Shown here: positions 1 through 10,348 of the stretch, one piece after another | How positions within the stretch are numbered: position 1 is the stretch's first letter | Layout: the number at the start of each line of letters is the position of its first letter | NCBI GenBank assembly: GCA_001312325.1 | Contig: BBDJ01000011.1 | Coordinates: 1 to 64,000, forward strand | Direction: 5' to 3' | Source of the DNA: Lysinibacillus pakistanensis | GTDB lineage: Bacteria > Bacillota > Bacilli > Bacillales_A > Planococcaceae | DNA length: 64,000 bases | Notes under the pieces: generated by a model | What the model saw: only the letters and a program-made list of their open reading frames with translations | What the model was told of the DNA's origin: nothing | Database searches by the model: none | Program-made: the position numbers and the translations under genes

Positions 1-308
1 AAATAAAAATAAAGGTCTTAGATTCAATATATACCTGTCCGTATATTTTTTTGTACCCTAAGTACCCCAGAAAAAAAATGCCTCATATCCACATGAGAAT
101 ACGGTGAAAACAAATAAATAAAAATTAACTTAAAATATTACATACATAGATGGCGCGAAAACAAAGACATAATCACAGTTAACCTATTATAAATACAACT
201 AAATAATGTAAACTCTTAAGAAAAATTTAAGAAATCTCCTCTTAAATCTTTAAGAAATACTCGTTATAGTTAAGGCATTCACATTTCATCAGATTGGGGA
301 GAACATGA
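1..308. other. Non-coding start of window with promoter region
   Basis: No reading frame with a ribosome binding site was found here. The last 100 bases hold the putative promoter and regulator sites of the operon that starts at 309; the rest is A/T-rich sequence in which I see nothing. Confidence 0.5.
215..270 (+). promoter_or_regulatory. Putative promoter with TTAAG direct repeats
   Basis: TTTAAGAAAT occurs twice on the same strand, at 226-235 and 249-258, with further TTAAG or TTAAA half-sites at 216 and 241. A possible -10 box TATAGT lies at 265-270, so the repeats overlap where the -35 region would be. OmpR/PhoB-type regulators bind direct repeats placed this way, and one is encoded in this operon at 1512. 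Autoregulation is inferred from this layout only. Confidence 0.4.
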
Positions 309-883
309 ATGCAATTTATAACGTTTCTTACTGAATTTATAAAACATCCTAAAAATATCGGTGCTGTTTCACCTAGTTCTAAAAAAATTAGCTAAAAAAA
401 TAGTCGAAGCTATTTGTTTTAAAAAGGCACAATGTATTGTTGAGCTTGGTCCTGGCACAGGCTCCTTTACGAAAGAATTAATGAAAAGAAAAGCGCAAAC
501 TACTAAGCTAATACTCATTGAAAATAATACCGTTTTTTATAATAAGCTACGTCAACAATATGAGCATGAGCCAAATGTTATCATAATCAACGGCTCTGCT
601 GAGAATTTAGGGTTGTATATGAAGAACTTAAATATCGAAACAATCGATTATATTGTATCGGGTTTGCCTTTTACATCCTTAAATCCAGTCGTTGCTTCAC
701 GAATATTACAAAATGTGAAAGAGTGTTTAGAGGAAGGGGAATTTATTACATTCCAATATTCACTAGTTAAGAAATCATTTATCCATCAATTTTTTTGATA
801 CTATTACGCATGAAAAAGTGTGGATTAATCTTCCACCAGCCTATGTACTAAACTGTAGACAGGGAACGAAGAGGGTTAGTTAG
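309..883 (+). CDS. Class I SAM-dependent methyltransferase (phospholipid or rRNA methyltransferase type), frameshifted
   Basis: After correcting two homopolymer breaks (7 A near 381, 7 T near 790) this reads as about 190 residues starting MQFITFLTEF. The SAM-binding motif VELGPGTGSF lies near residues 44-52, and a second conserved segment IVSGLPFTS follows about 70 residues later. The family includes phospholipid N-methyltransferases and KsgA/Erm-like enzymes; the short length and membrane-gene neighbour favour a small phospholipid-type enzyme, but the substrate cannot be read from sequence. The stop at 881-883 directly abuts the start of the DedA gene at 884, so the two are probably cotranscribed and coupled. 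Confidence 0.6.
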
Positions 884-1471
884 ATGGGATTGAATGAATT
901 ATTATCCTTTATAGAGCAATACGGTTATTGGGCATTGTTTTTCAGTCTCTGGCTAGGCATAGTGGGGATGCCGCTTCCAGATGAGATGATTGTAATGAGT
1001 GGTGGATTTTTAGGTTCCATGGAAAAAATGTCGGTCTTGAAAGCCTTTATCCTAACGTATCTAGGTGTAGTATCTGGATTGTCTTTAGGGTATTTCCTGG
1101 GGAAAGGATTTGGCCATAAAATAGTAGATAACTTGCTGAAAAAGAAAAAGGCTAAGTATTTAGTAAAATCCAAGGAGCTAATAGATAGATACGGACATTT
1201 TGCTTTAGTTATCAGCTATTTTATACCAATAGTTAGACATATTATTCCTTACTTAGTTGGCATGAATAAGATGCCCTTTCTAAAATATGCGATGTATTCC
1301 TACACAACAGGTTTTATTTGGACATTGCTGTATTTTACACTTGGGTTATTCTTTGGCAAGCATATTGAGTATATATCTGATCTAGCAACACGTTATGGTA
1401 TTTATTTTGGGATATTTGTTGCTATAGTAGGTTGTTTGTATTATTGGTATATACGAAAATTTAAAAGATAG
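884..1471 (+). CDS. DedA family membrane protein
   Basis: Intact 195-residue membrane protein with several hydrophobic segments. It carries the DedA features GMPLPDEMIVMSGG near the N-terminus and a later R-H-I-P stretch in FIPIVRHIIPYLVG. DedA proteins are thought to move lipids such as undecaprenyl phosphate across the membrane and to affect envelope stress and antimicrobial peptide sensitivity. It sits between a methyltransferase and a two-component system, which suggests an envelope-stress operon. DedA function in this species is inferred from the family. Confidence 0.85.
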   Translation: MGLNELLSFIEQYGYWALFFSLWLGIVGMPLPDEMIVMSGGFLGSMEKMSVLKAFILTYLGVVSGLSLGYFLGKGFGHKIVDNLLKKKKAKYLVKSKELIDRYGHFALVISYFIPIVRHIIPYLVGMNKMPFLKYAMYSYTTGFIWTLLYFTLGLFFGKHIEYISDLATRYGIYFGIFVAIVGCLYYWYIRKFKR

Positions 1472-1511
1472 TTAGAATTAGGAATTATATGATTGAAATT
1501 GGTGGGATTGG

Positions 1512-2213
1512 ATGATGAAAGAAACAATACTGATTGTAGATGATGAGAAGGAAATTAGAAATCTTATCGCTATTTATTTAAAAAATGAAGGCTACCATGT
1601 ACTAGAGGCTGGTGATGGAGAGCAAGGCTTAACTTTGTTAAGAAAGCATAAGGTACATCTCATAGTTTTAGATATCATGATGCCAAAGATAGATGGAATT
1701 GAGATGTGTATGAAAGTTAGAGAAATAGCAGAAATGCCCATTATTATGCTTTCAGCGAAGACACAGGATATGGATAAAATCGTTGGGTTAACATTAGGGG
1801 CAGATGATTATGTAACAAAGCCCTTCAACCCCTTGGAGCTTATGGCACGCATTAAATCCCAGCTTCGCAGATACATAAAAATGAATCGACACGATACAAT
1901 GAACGAAAATGAGATAGAGATTGGAGATATGCGCATAAATACTGCTACTCATGAGGTGATTGTCAATAATGAAAAAGTAAAGCTTACCCCACGGGAGTTT
2001 TCCATTCTTGAATTACTTGCGAGAAATCAAGGTATGGTGATGAGCGCTGAGCAAATTTATGAAAAGGTTTGGAAGGAAGAAGCAATCCAATCTGAAAATA
2101 CAGTAATGGTGCATATCCGAAAAATACGAGAAAGGGTCGAGACCAATCCCAGAAATCCTCAATATATTAAAACTGTATGGGGAGTAGGTTATAAAATTGA
2201 AAAAGATCAGTAA
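1512..2213 (+). CDS. OmpR/PhoB-family response regulator (VanR-like)
   Basis: Intact, 233 residues. The receiver domain has the acidic pair DD at residues 10-11, the phosphoacceptor Asp near residue 54 in VLDIMMP, and the conserved Lys in VTKPF near residue 106. The C-terminal half is a winged helix with the typical LTPREFSILELL and HIRKIRERVE stretches. It overlaps the downstream kinase gene by 17 bases and forms a cognate pair with it. Direct repeats in front of the operon are candidate binding sites. Confidence 0.93.
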   Translation: MMKETILIVDDEKEIRNLIAIYLKNEGYHVLEAGDGEQGLTLLRKHKVHLIVLDIMMPKIDGIEMCMKVREIAEMPIIMLSAKTQDMDKIVGLTLGADDYVTKPFNPLELMARIKSQLRRYIKMNRHDTMNENEIEIGDMRINTATHEVIVNNEKVKLTPREFSILELLARNQGMVMSAEQIYEKVWKEEAIQSENTVMVHIRKIRERVETNPRNPQYIKTVWGVGYKIEKDQ

Positions 2214-3714
2214 GCTTGCTTTTTACTTATTTACAAAAATCAAAATGCTCATTATAAAAGCCATCACAAAGGTCCGTCAAAGCCTTAGAATTCAATTATT
2301 AACCACTTTTATTTTCTGTGCCTTTCTAGGGCTAATTGTTGCAAGAGCTTCACTTCCTCTCCTTGGAAATATGAATGAGAGAACTACTATTGACTATAGC
2401 CCAGGTATGCAACAAATTCGTTATCAGGTACAGCATGTAGTAGACAGAGCCATCAACGACAATAGTATTGAAGCCTTAAGACAATTGATTGAGGATGAAA
2501 ATGTCATGCTTGAAATGAAGCAGAGTGCATTGAAAGTATTAGTGACAGATGAGAGCGGAAAGGTGCTGTATAAGACAAAGCAAGCTGAGGAGGAACAAAT
2601 TAATTTACATAATAAGATAGGGCGCGTAATGGAATTTGCTATTATTCAGCCACTCAATGCACAGACGATTGAGCAATCACGACAAGAATATATTACCTTT
2701 TACCCAATAACGATTGAGGATAAAAATTTATATTTATTTGTTAGTGGTATTCCACAAGGGGTATTGTATACAAGTACAACGGAGGGGGACCCGATTTCTT
2801 ACTTTATTGTGATTGCTGTTTTTACTTTATCTTTCTTTTATTTAACAAAACGAAAAATGAAACAGATTGAGGCACTGGCAAAGGGGGTCATGGAAATCGC
2901 AAAAGGAAACCTTGACTATCGAGTAAAGAAAAAAAGGCATCGATGAAATTGCATTATTAACAGAGAACGTCAATCATATGGCTGAAGCAATCATGACCAA
3001 TATCGAAATGGAACGAAAGATTGAACAACAAAAAAAATGAATTAATTACAAATGTATCACACGACTTACGGACACCGCTAACCTCGATAATGGGCTACTT
3101 ACGATTGTTAAGAGAGGGGAGATATGAAACAAAGGAGCAATATGATGAATATCTAAAAATCGCATTTTCAAAATCCGAGCAGTTGAAAAATTTGATTGAT
3201 GATTTATTTGAATATACGAAGCTAACGAATGAAAATATCGTTATGGGGAAACAAGAGGTTTGCATCAATGAGCTACTCGACCAATTAATAGAGGAGCTGA
3301 TTCCACAAGCAGAGGAAAACAATCGGTCATTCGCCAAACATTTTTCGGAGGAACGGATCTTTGCTTCTATTGATACTGAAAAAATGGTCAGAGTTTTTGA
3401 TAATTTACTTATGAATGCCATTAAATATTGCTCAGGTAGCGGTCAAATTTTGGTTTCTCTTGCGCAAAAAGAAGGGCATGTAATAATTGCTATCACGAAT
3501 GAGAGTGAAGAATTTACATCAGAAGAGCTGGTAAATTTATTTGAGCGATTTTATAAAAAAAGATCAATCAAGAACAAATGTCGCAGAAGGCTCAGGACTT
3601 GGCCTTGCCATTGCTAAAAGTATTGTCGAACTACATGATGGCAACATTCATGCAAAGTATTCAGATAAGATGTTACATTTTATCATCACATTGCCTGCTA
3701 AAGCTGCTGAATAG
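2197..3714 (+). CDS. Membrane sensor histidine kinase, frameshifted
   Basis: Starts with TTG inside the end of the response regulator gene. One frame gives a short N-terminal region, a transmembrane segment, an extracellular sensor of about 150 residues, a second membrane segment and the beginning of a HAMP domain. The next frame gives the dimerisation box NVSHDLRTPL with its phosphoacceptor His and the N box DNLLMNAIKY. The G box GSGLGLAIAK is in the third frame. Breaks lie at A runs near 2932, 3031 and 3556; removing one base at each gives one protein of about 500 residues. The 3' end overlaps a convergent small gene by 17 bases. The signal sensed is unknown. Confidence 0.85.
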
Positions 3715-4004
3715 TAATCGTGTGTTGGTGAGGTATATTATAAGTTAGCAATTCATTTATTTTTGTTAAGATATGTGCATCTTTGATCAAAATTTGAAGC
3801 TCTGTCTGTTTATATTGTCGCTGAAACTCAAAAATGTAGTCAATGATAATTTGTAAGTTAAGGCTGTTTTTAATTTCGATTTCCACAAAAAAACGGTAGT
3901 GTCATTTGAGGATTTATAGAGCAACCGCCTCGACGAATCCAAATGGCTTTATCGACATAGTAACGAATCGGTAGCTGGCGATTACTTGCGATTAATATAT
4001 CCAT
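3698..4004 (-). CDS. Small hypothetical protein, frameshifted
   Basis: Start ATG at 4002-4004 is preceded by AAAGGAG at good spacing. After correcting a 7-base homopolymer near 3890 it reads as about 100 residues beginning MDILIASNRQLPIRYYVDKA and ending HQHTITIQQL. I do not recognise the family; there is no signal peptide or membrane segment. Its start overlaps the end of the reading frame upstream (3982-4251), and its end overlaps the histidine kinase gene on the other strand. Confidence 0.5.
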
Positions 4005-4251
4005 GTACTACTCCTTTATATGGCGTATTAATAAAAGCGTAATGGAAATGAGGTAAATCGTCAAAAGATAACGATTTGGATAGGAAAAAAGAAACCATAT
4101 TCATGCGAGAGCTTAAATTTTGTCGAATACAATAGGAAATCTTAGTTTTGAGGGTGGTCTTGCCTAATTGAGGAGACAATATGTAGGGTTGACCAGTATT
4201 CATGCTGGATAGAAGGCTGCTTGTACTTAATAGAAAATGGTTTAAAAGCAA
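3982..4251 (-). CDS. Doubtful open reading frame upstream of a small hypothetical gene
   Basis: An open frame of 89 codons from a TTG, or about 73 codons from the internal ATG at 4203. Neither start has a convincing ribosome binding site. The 22-base overlap with the well-supported start at 4004 would fit translational coupling, but the composition does not resemble a known family. It may be spurious. Confidence 0.2.
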   Translation of the reverse strand: MLLNHFLLSTSSLLSSMNTGQPYILSPQLGKTTLKTKISYCIRQNLSSRMNMVSFFLSKSLSFDDLPHFHYAFINTPYKGVVHGYINRK

Positions 4252-4253
4252 TC

Positions 4254-4285
4254 TGAGCTGTTCCTATGTCGAACAGCTCCTTTTT
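4254..4285 (+). terminator. Hairpin followed by short T run
   Basis: GAGCTGTTC and GAACAGCTC form a 9-bp stem with a 7-base loop, followed on the plus strand by CTTTTTG. It lies just beyond the stop of the LysR gene (minus strand), where the A/T-rich flank is weaker. It may end minus-strand transcription or simply separate the convergent units. Confidence 0.4.
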
Positions 4286-4296
4286 GAAATGAGATT

Positions 4297-5176
4297 TTAC
4301 ATCGATGGGTAGTCATATGCATCGATTGCTTCAAGGAAATCTTTTAGAACAGGTGATTGTACTTCATCATTTCGATAGATAAACCAAGTGGGCACTTGAG
4401 CTTGCTTTGTTGTTAGTATGTGTAGGGATAAAGATTGTGTTTTCATATATTTTTGAGCAATTGCCCTTGGTAATAAGGTTACACCTAGTCCCGCAGCAAC
4501 ACAGCCAATGATTCCATCAAGTGTGCCAAACTCCATACGATTTTGTGGACGCACGCCATCCTCATGCAACCAGTGCTCTAAAATGGCTCGATAGGAGCAA
4601 CCATTGCGAAAAGTAATCAAGGTACTTTCCTCTAAATCTCGTAAGCTTTCAATCTGCCTATACTTGCTGGATGAAACGACTACTAGCTCCTCGCATACAA
4701 ATTCCTTTGCAAGAATATTTTCCTTATAAATTGGCCCTGTTACAAAGGCTCCATCTAATTCATAGTTTTCTAATCGTTCTATATTTTGCTGCGTTGGATT
4801 TGTTAGTATTGTAATATCTACCTGTTCATGGGCTTTATGAAAAGAGGTTAAAAGTCCGGGTAAGTGAAGTGCTGCAGTTGTTTCCATAGAACCTATACGT
4901 AGTAGACCCCTTTGCTCATGTGGGTTTTGTAGGATTTCAAAGGATTTCTCATAGAGATGTAGCATTTTTAATACCATCTCATAAAATTGTTCTCCCTTGG
5001 GTGTTAAGCGGATACCTCGATGTCCACGATAAAAAAAATATTGTCTGATACATGGTCTCAAGATTTTGTATTTTCATAGAGATATTGGATTGCGTGTAAT
5101 TAAGTGCTTCAGCAGCTTTCGAAAAGCTACCAGTTTGCACGACTGTCCGAAAAATAGAGAGATCATTCATATTCAT
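4297..5176 (-). CDS. LysR-family transcriptional regulator, frameshifted
   Basis: The N-terminal frame carries the winged helix (FRTVVQTGSFSKAAEALNYT, then QSNISMKIQNLE). The second frame carries the substrate-binding domain through to the end, about 295 residues in total. The break is at a T run near 5035. I chose ATG 5176 because GGTGG lies five bases upstream; an in-frame ATG at 5185 is possible. It is divergent from the transporter gene at 5279, the usual arrangement for a LysR regulator and its target. Confidence 0.85.
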
Positions 5177-5214
5177 ATATTCCACCAGCCATCAATTTAT
5201 TTGATATCTATTAT

Positions 5215-5226
5215 AATAAATTTATT
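5215..5226. promoter_or_regulatory. Palindrome in LysR/transporter intergenic region
   Basis: AATAAATTTATT is a perfect 12-base palindrome midway between the divergent LysR and MFS genes. It is a candidate operator for the LysR protein, but it is short and A/T-rich, so chance is possible. Confidence 0.3.
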
Positions 5227-5278
5227 CTATTTGTGATACCTTAATTTTCGTTATAGTGAGGATGAGGGGAGGGGAATT

Positions 5279-6443
5279 ATGAGTAAGCAAACATTTGAAT
5301 ATTTAATTGGAGGCATATTCGCATTAGTGATTGCTATGGGGATTGGACGATTCTCTTATACGGTGATATTGCCATATATGCAAGAAACCTTTGCCTTTAG
5401 TCGAGCAACAGCAGGTTTCTTAGCCACTAGTAATTATCTAGGTTACTTAGTAGGGGCATTGGTAGCTGGTCGTTTACAACTAGCAGATAAGCGTATTCCT
5501 TTTTTACAAATAGCACTTGTCATGAGTATTTTGACAACAGCTTTCATGGGCTTTACAGATACCATTATGGTCTGGTATGTACTCCGGTTTCTTTCAGGCG
5601 TAATGAGCGCGTTTATCTTTGTAGTTGCTGCTAGCCTCGTGCTTGATCAATTAGCAAGAAAGGGCAAAGCACATTTATCTGGGCTTTTTTTATAGTGGTG
5701 TAGGGATGGGTATTGCCTTAAGTGCGATTATTGTATCTCCCATTCATGCTATTTTTAATTGGAATGGAACATGGATTGCCTTAGCACTATTTTGTATCAT
5801 ATTGTTTATTTTCATTATAATTTTTATAAAACCTGTTACACCCAGTGCTCAACAAAAGGGGAGTACAGCCAAAGCTTCACCGAAGGCACCTCCTGCAATA
5901 TGGATGAAATGGCTGATTATTGCCTATAGCTTAGAGGGGCTAGGCTATATTGTTACAGGGACATTCATCGTATCCATTGCAGAAGAGTCTACAAGTTTTC
6001 ATGGTGACGCTGCATTTGTATGGTTTGTTGTTGGAGTTGCAGCAATTCCATCGTGCATTGTTTGGTCAAAACTGGCACAGCGCTATGGTTATGTGAGAAC
6101 ATTATTGATTTCCATGCTATTTCAAGGGCTTGGCATTGTATTACCAGCCTTTGCAACAAATACAATAACACTTTATATAAGTGCCTTTATTTTTGGGGCA
6201 ACCTTTATGGGCATTACCACAGTTGCAACAACATTAGCGAGACAAATATCACCAGTAAATAGCCATCAAATATTAGGATATTTAACTGCTGGGTATGCCC
6301 TGGGACAAATGATTGGTCCTTCACTAGCAGGAGCATTAGCCAATTATACAAACAGCTACCAATATGCATTGTTTGGCGCAACAGCCGTTATCGTAGTTGG
6401 GGCCTTATGCCTTATTAGCGGATTAAAATATGAAAAAAATTAG
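5279..6443 (+). CDS. YbfB/YjiJ-family MFS transporter, frameshifted
   Basis: Two adjacent frames of 138 and 245 residues join at a 7-T run near 5692 to give a 12-segment membrane protein of about 387 residues. The N-terminus, with MGIGRFSYTVILPYM, is characteristic of the YbfB/YjiJ branch of the major facilitator superfamily. The substrate is unknown for most members. It has a GGGGA ribosome binding site before ATG 5279 and is divergent from a LysR gene that probably controls it. Confidence 0.85.
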
Positions 6444-6543
6444 TTCTCTGGAAACACTTTGAAATCTTGCTATTTCATTTACCTTTTTATAAAATACTCA
6501 TCTTTTATAGTATGATAAAAAAATAAATGATTGGAGAATATGG

Positions 6544-7231
6544 ATGCATCAACAAATAAGAGAACAACTTATAAATTTAGCTGACCAGGATTATCAAAAG
6601 TTTTCGTCCTCACTTATCCCAAATTGCCAAAATATTTTAGGTGTTCGGTTACCAGAGCTTCGAAAAATAGCTAAAAACATAGCCAAGGAAGATTGGCAGA
6701 ACTATTTAACAGCCGCAAGTGATGAATTTTTTGAAGAAGTGATGCTACAAGGAATGGTCATTGGTTATGTAAAGACAAATAGTGAGGAGCGTCTTTCCTA
6801 TGTGGCTTCATTTGTTCCGAAAATTGATAATTGGTCAGTATGTGATAGTTTTTGTACAGGCTTAAAATTTACAAAGGAAAATCAAGAGCAAGTATGGGTA
6901 TTTTTACAGCCTTATTTTTCTTCCAATAAAGAATATGAGGTACGTTTTGGAGTAGTCATGCTATTAAATTATTTTATCGATCATCAATATATACAATGCG
7001 TTTTAAACATAATCAATGCTATAAAGCATGAAGGATATTATGTTAAAATGGCTGTCGCATGGGCTATTTCAATTTGTTATGTTAAAGATCCTCTAGTAAC
7101 AATGAAGTATTTAAGAAACAATTCACTGGATGATTTTACTTATCACAAAGCATTACAAAAAAATTACAGAATCTAACCGAGTGGAAAAAGAGGCTAAAAA
7201 TTTAATCCGACAAATGAAGCGGAAAATATAG
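6544..7231 (+). CDS. AlkD-like DNA alkylation repair protein, frameshifted near the C-terminus
   Basis: The first 200 residues are in one frame: N-terminal QDYQKFSSSLIPN and GVRLPELRKIAK, then helical repeats typical of the AlkD HEAT-like fold that flips out and excises alkylated purines. A 7-A run near 7157 breaks the last 20 residues; with one A removed the protein ends RQMKRKI at 7231, about 228 residues. It converges on a minus-strand set of alkylation repair genes (8140-9284), which supports a shared role. Family catalytic residues were not individually verified. Confidence 0.8.
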
Positions 7232-7250
7232 TCTATTTAAATTAAGTAAA

Positions 7251-7285
7251 GCCATTGTAGGGATAGCCTCTACAATGGCATTTTT
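7251..7285. terminator. Bidirectional terminator
   Basis: GCCATTGTAG and CTACAATGGC form a perfect 10-bp stem with a 9-base loop, followed by ATTTTTG on the plus strand and an A-rich flank on the other side. It lies between the convergent AlkD-like and radical SAM genes. Confidence 0.8.
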
Positions 7286-7286
7286 G

Positions 7287-8107
7287 TTATGGCTCAAATC
7301 CAGATTGACTAATATAAATCTGATTTTTAGGAAAAACCTCTAAAAAGCGCGTATATACTTTTTGATAGGCTTGCGGTGTGTACCATTCTTCCAAGCCTAG
7401 CTCACTATACTTTTCCTGTATGCCTATTTTTTCAGTTCTTTTCCCTGCATTACCATCACCCATAAAATAATCATCTATGCAAATTCTATTGACAATATGC
7501 TGTAATTTATATGGAAAGCATTCGCTACTCGGTAATACAGGGGCAATTGCTACTTGAGTGGGTATTCCGGCAGCTACTAGCTTTTCTACTGCTTGTAATC
7601 GAGCTTGGATTGGTGGTGCTTGCGGAGTAAACTGTTTCCGAATAGTCTCTATATCAGTTTCAATTGTCATACTAACCCTGACGTGATTGTGCAACCGCTG
7701 TAATAAATCAATATCTCTACATATAAGAGGGCTCCGCGTTTGGACAAGTAAAAAAATCAGGAGGGTCTTCAACCATGACTTCTAATAATGATCTAGTTAT
7801 TTTTTTCTCTATACTCGATGGGTTGATAGGGATCTGTACTAGATGACATAAAAATTGTGACTTTTCCTTTTGTTTTTGCTTTATGAAGCTCTTTAGCAAG
7901 TAATGATGCAGCATTTTTCTTGATATCTACCCAATCACCCCATTCTTCATGGCGAAAAAGCGAGACGGGCATCTGGCGTACATAGCAATAAGAGCAGCCA
8001 AAGGAACAGCCTGTATATGGATTTAAGGAATGTGTATAGCCTGAAAGAAACCCTGTACCTTTATTAAGGAGGGTCTTTGAGTCTTTATAGCTTACATTTT
8101 GTTTCAT
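7287..8107 (-). CDS. SPL-family radical SAM protein, frameshifted
   Basis: Reads as about 270 residues once two breaks (near 7750 and 7800) are repaired. The N-terminal part has NPYTGCSFGCSYCYV, a CxxxCxxC cluster that binds the 4Fe-4S centre of radical SAM enzymes, and SSSTDPYQPIE is typical of the spore-photoproduct-lyase-like (Rv2578c) group. Members of this group are mostly uncharacterised. It is downstream of adaA and ogt on the same strand, so it is probably cotranscribed with an alkylation response operon. It is shorter than classical SplB and may not be a true photoproduct lyase. Confidence 0.75.
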
Positions 8108-8139
8108 TCGATTAACTCTCCTTTACGTAAAATCACCAT

Positions 8140-8653
8140 TTACAATTGGGCATTCAATTTCTCCAGCTCCAACAGCTTTTTCTTCATTTCAAGCCCTCCA
8201 CGATAGCCTGTTAATGTGCCATTTTTTCCTACTATGCGATGGCAAGGAACAGCTAGTAAAATTGGATTTGCACCAATAGCTGCACCAACGGCACGAACTG
8301 CTGCTGGCTTATTAATATAGTGGGCAATATCTGAATAGGTCTTTGTTTGTCCATAGGGAATTTCATTTAATGCTCTCCATACTAAAAGCTGAAAAGGTGT
8401 ACCCTTGTAATCAATAGGAAAAGTAAATGCTGTCCGTTTACCTTCAAGATATTCAATGATTTCATCACAATAAGAAGCGAGTAGGGCTGAATTTTCAACT
8501 AGCGTAGCTTTAGGATATTTTTTTCTTAACCCATTCACTTACTGCTGTAAAAGGTTGATTTTGTGATCCAACGTATAAAAGATGTCTGGGCGTAGCTGCG
8601 ATATAGAAATGCCAATCCTTATGTTGAAGTAAAGACCAATAAATGCTGTTCAT
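8140..8653 (-). CDS. ogt: Methylated-DNA--protein-cysteine methyltransferase, frameshifted
   Basis: The C-terminal 130 residues are continuous and contain the acceptor-cysteine motif PCHRIVG and the preceding GQTKTYSDIA segment. A 7-T run near 8520 shifts the first 40 residues, which start MNSIYWSLLQHKDWHFYIAA at 8653. It repairs O6-alkylguanine and O4-alkylthymine by suicidal transfer to the Cys. The gene begins three bases after the adaA stop, matching the Bacillus adaA-adaB arrangement, so adaB is an equally good name. Confidence 0.9.
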
Positions 8654-8656
8654 TTT

Positions 8657-9284
8657 TCATTTCTCCTTTTTCTCGCACAATTGATAGAGTTTTCGATATT
8701 GTACTGGTGTGAAACCAAATTTATTTTTAAAGAGGGTAATAAAGTAAGTTGAATTAGGGATACCTACACATATCGAAATATCTGCTATAGATTTATTTGT
8801 TCCAATCAAGTAGTTTTTAGCAGCGTCTAATCGGACATGTAGGATGTATGCAGCAGGAGTAACCCCTTTAATCTTTTTAAATGTTCGATGTAAATGAAAG
8901 GGGCTTCCATGAGCAATCAATCCTAATAACTCAAGATTTAACTTTTCGGCGAAATTTTTGTCAATGTATTCAGTCACCTGAGCAACCCATTCACAATCAG
9001 GCAGGTTTTCATTTGTAGGCTTACAGCGTTTACAAGGACGAAAGTTTTCATTGAGGGCTTGCTCTGCTGTTCGAAAAATTCGTACATTTTCTTTTTTAGG
9101 TACACGAGATTTACATGAAGGCTTACAAAAAAATTTTTGTTGTTTCGACAGCATAGAAAAACTTTTGATTGTATGTTGCGTCATTATGAATAATTGCTTG
9201 CCATCTTTCGTCTGTCATCATTTCTACATGATGTTTATTGCTAGTTCTATCCTGTGGTACTTCCATGCTTTTTTTATCCTTCAT
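8657..9284 (-). CDS. adaA: AdaA-like methylphosphotriester sensor and AraC-type activator, frameshifted
   Basis: The N-terminal zinc domain carries FCKPSCKSR and CKRCKP, the four cysteines in which one accepts a methyl group from DNA phosphotriesters. The C-terminal part has two helix-turn-helix motifs of the AraC type, ending in KFGFTPVQYRKL. The frame is broken at a 7-base homopolymer near 9130; the corrected start is ATG 9284 after GGGTG. When methylated, AdaA is known to activate its own operon, here adaA-ogt and probably the radical SAM gene. Length about 208 residues, normal for AdaA. Confidence 0.88.
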
Positions 9285-9416
9285 TGTGTTTTCACCCTTT
9301 TCTATAAAAACAATCCAAATGCTTCATGCTTTTGTACAACAAAGTATAACTGCATGTGAACGAAAACATAAGTCCTTTCTAACGTAATAGCAAGATATTG
9401 AAGTTTTTTAAGTCAA

Positions 9417-9453
9417 TAAAAAAACCCTCTTTCGCTATAATGCAAAAGGGGGT
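9417..9453 (-). terminator. Terminator after the YitT gene
   Basis: On the minus strand ACCCCCTTTTGC pairs with GCGAAAGAGGGT around a 6-base loop and is followed by a run of seven T. It begins 7 bases beyond the stop codon of the YitT gene. Confidence 0.75.
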
Positions 9454-9459
9454 CTTGAC

Positions 9460-10320
9460 TTAGTGTATATCACGCTTTTTAAAGTTACCGCCACGGACCT
9501 CTGACACATCAGAAATAACTACGAAGGCACCTTCATCAATATCTTTGATAATCGACACAAGTTTATTTTCTTCCATGCGGTTAATAACACAGTTTAAAAT
9601 ATCCGTGGGTTCATTGGAAAATCCGCCGCGACCTTTAGTATATGTAACACCACGTCCTAAACGAGCTTGAATCGCATCCCCAATCTCTTCTGATTTGGCA
9701 CTGACTACTCGAACATCTTTGGATTTTTCTAAACCAACTTGAATGATATCAATAACATTTTTGGCAATATAGTATGTTAAAGCGGAGTATAATGCGCTCT
9801 CTAAGCCAAAAATAAAGCTTGCCCCTAAGAAAATAAAGGCATTAATAAATAATATAATATCCCCGACTGAAAACGGAATCTTACGTGATAGTAGCACAGC
9901 TAAAACCTCAGAGCCATCCAAAGCGCCACCGTTACGTAAGACAATCCCAATCCCAACACCTAGTAGCATACCACCAGATAGAACAATTAATAACGGATCA
10001 TTTGGACCTAAAATGGTTTTAACATCATGCATAAGCACTGTTGAAATAGATAGAGCTGCAATCCCAGCGCTACTCATCAATGCAAAAGTTTTACCTACTT
10101 GTTTGTAGCCAATCCAAATAAAAGGAATGTTTAATACAAAGAGCAGTACGCCTAATGGAATACCAAAGAGGTGTGCGCCCATAATACTAATACCAGTCAC
10201 GCCACCATCAATGACATCGTTCGGAATTAATACCGCCTCTAGTCCATATGCTGCGATGATGGCGCCTATAATAATCATGATAAATTTTCGTGTGTTTTCA
10301 ACTGACTTTCTTCTTTTCAT
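9460..10320 (-). CDS. YitT-family membrane protein (DUF161 and DUF2179 domains)
   Basis: Intact, 286 residues. About six membrane segments in the first 190 residues include the repeated G-rich motif seen in LIPNDVIDGGVTGISIMG and LRNGGALDGSEVLAVLL. A cytoplasmic C-terminal DUF2179 domain of roughly 80 residues follows. The family is widespread in Firmicutes and of unknown transport function. It is monocistronic and ends in a clear terminator. Confidence 0.88.
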   Translation of the reverse strand: MKRRKSVENTRKFIMIIIGAIIAAYGLEAVLIPNDVIDGGVTGISIMGAHLFGIPLGVLLFVLNIPFIWIGYKQVGKTFALMSSAGIAALSISTVLMHDVKTILGPNDPLLIVLSGGMLLGVGIGIVLRNGGALDGSEVLAVLLSRKIPFSVGDIILFINAFIFLGASFIFGLESALYSALTYYIAKNVIDIIQVGLEKSKDVRVVSAKSEEIGDAIQARLGRGVTYTKGRGGFSNEPTDILNCVINRMEENKLVSIIKDIDEGAFVVISDVSEVRGGNFKKRDIH

Positions 10321-10348
10321 AAATCTTCTCCATTTCTTTGCGTAAAAA

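Noticed and set aside
925..1173. Minus-strand open frame within the DedA gene, and similar antisense frames elsewhere
   Set aside because: Opposite to a well-supported gene, with no start signals or family resemblance.
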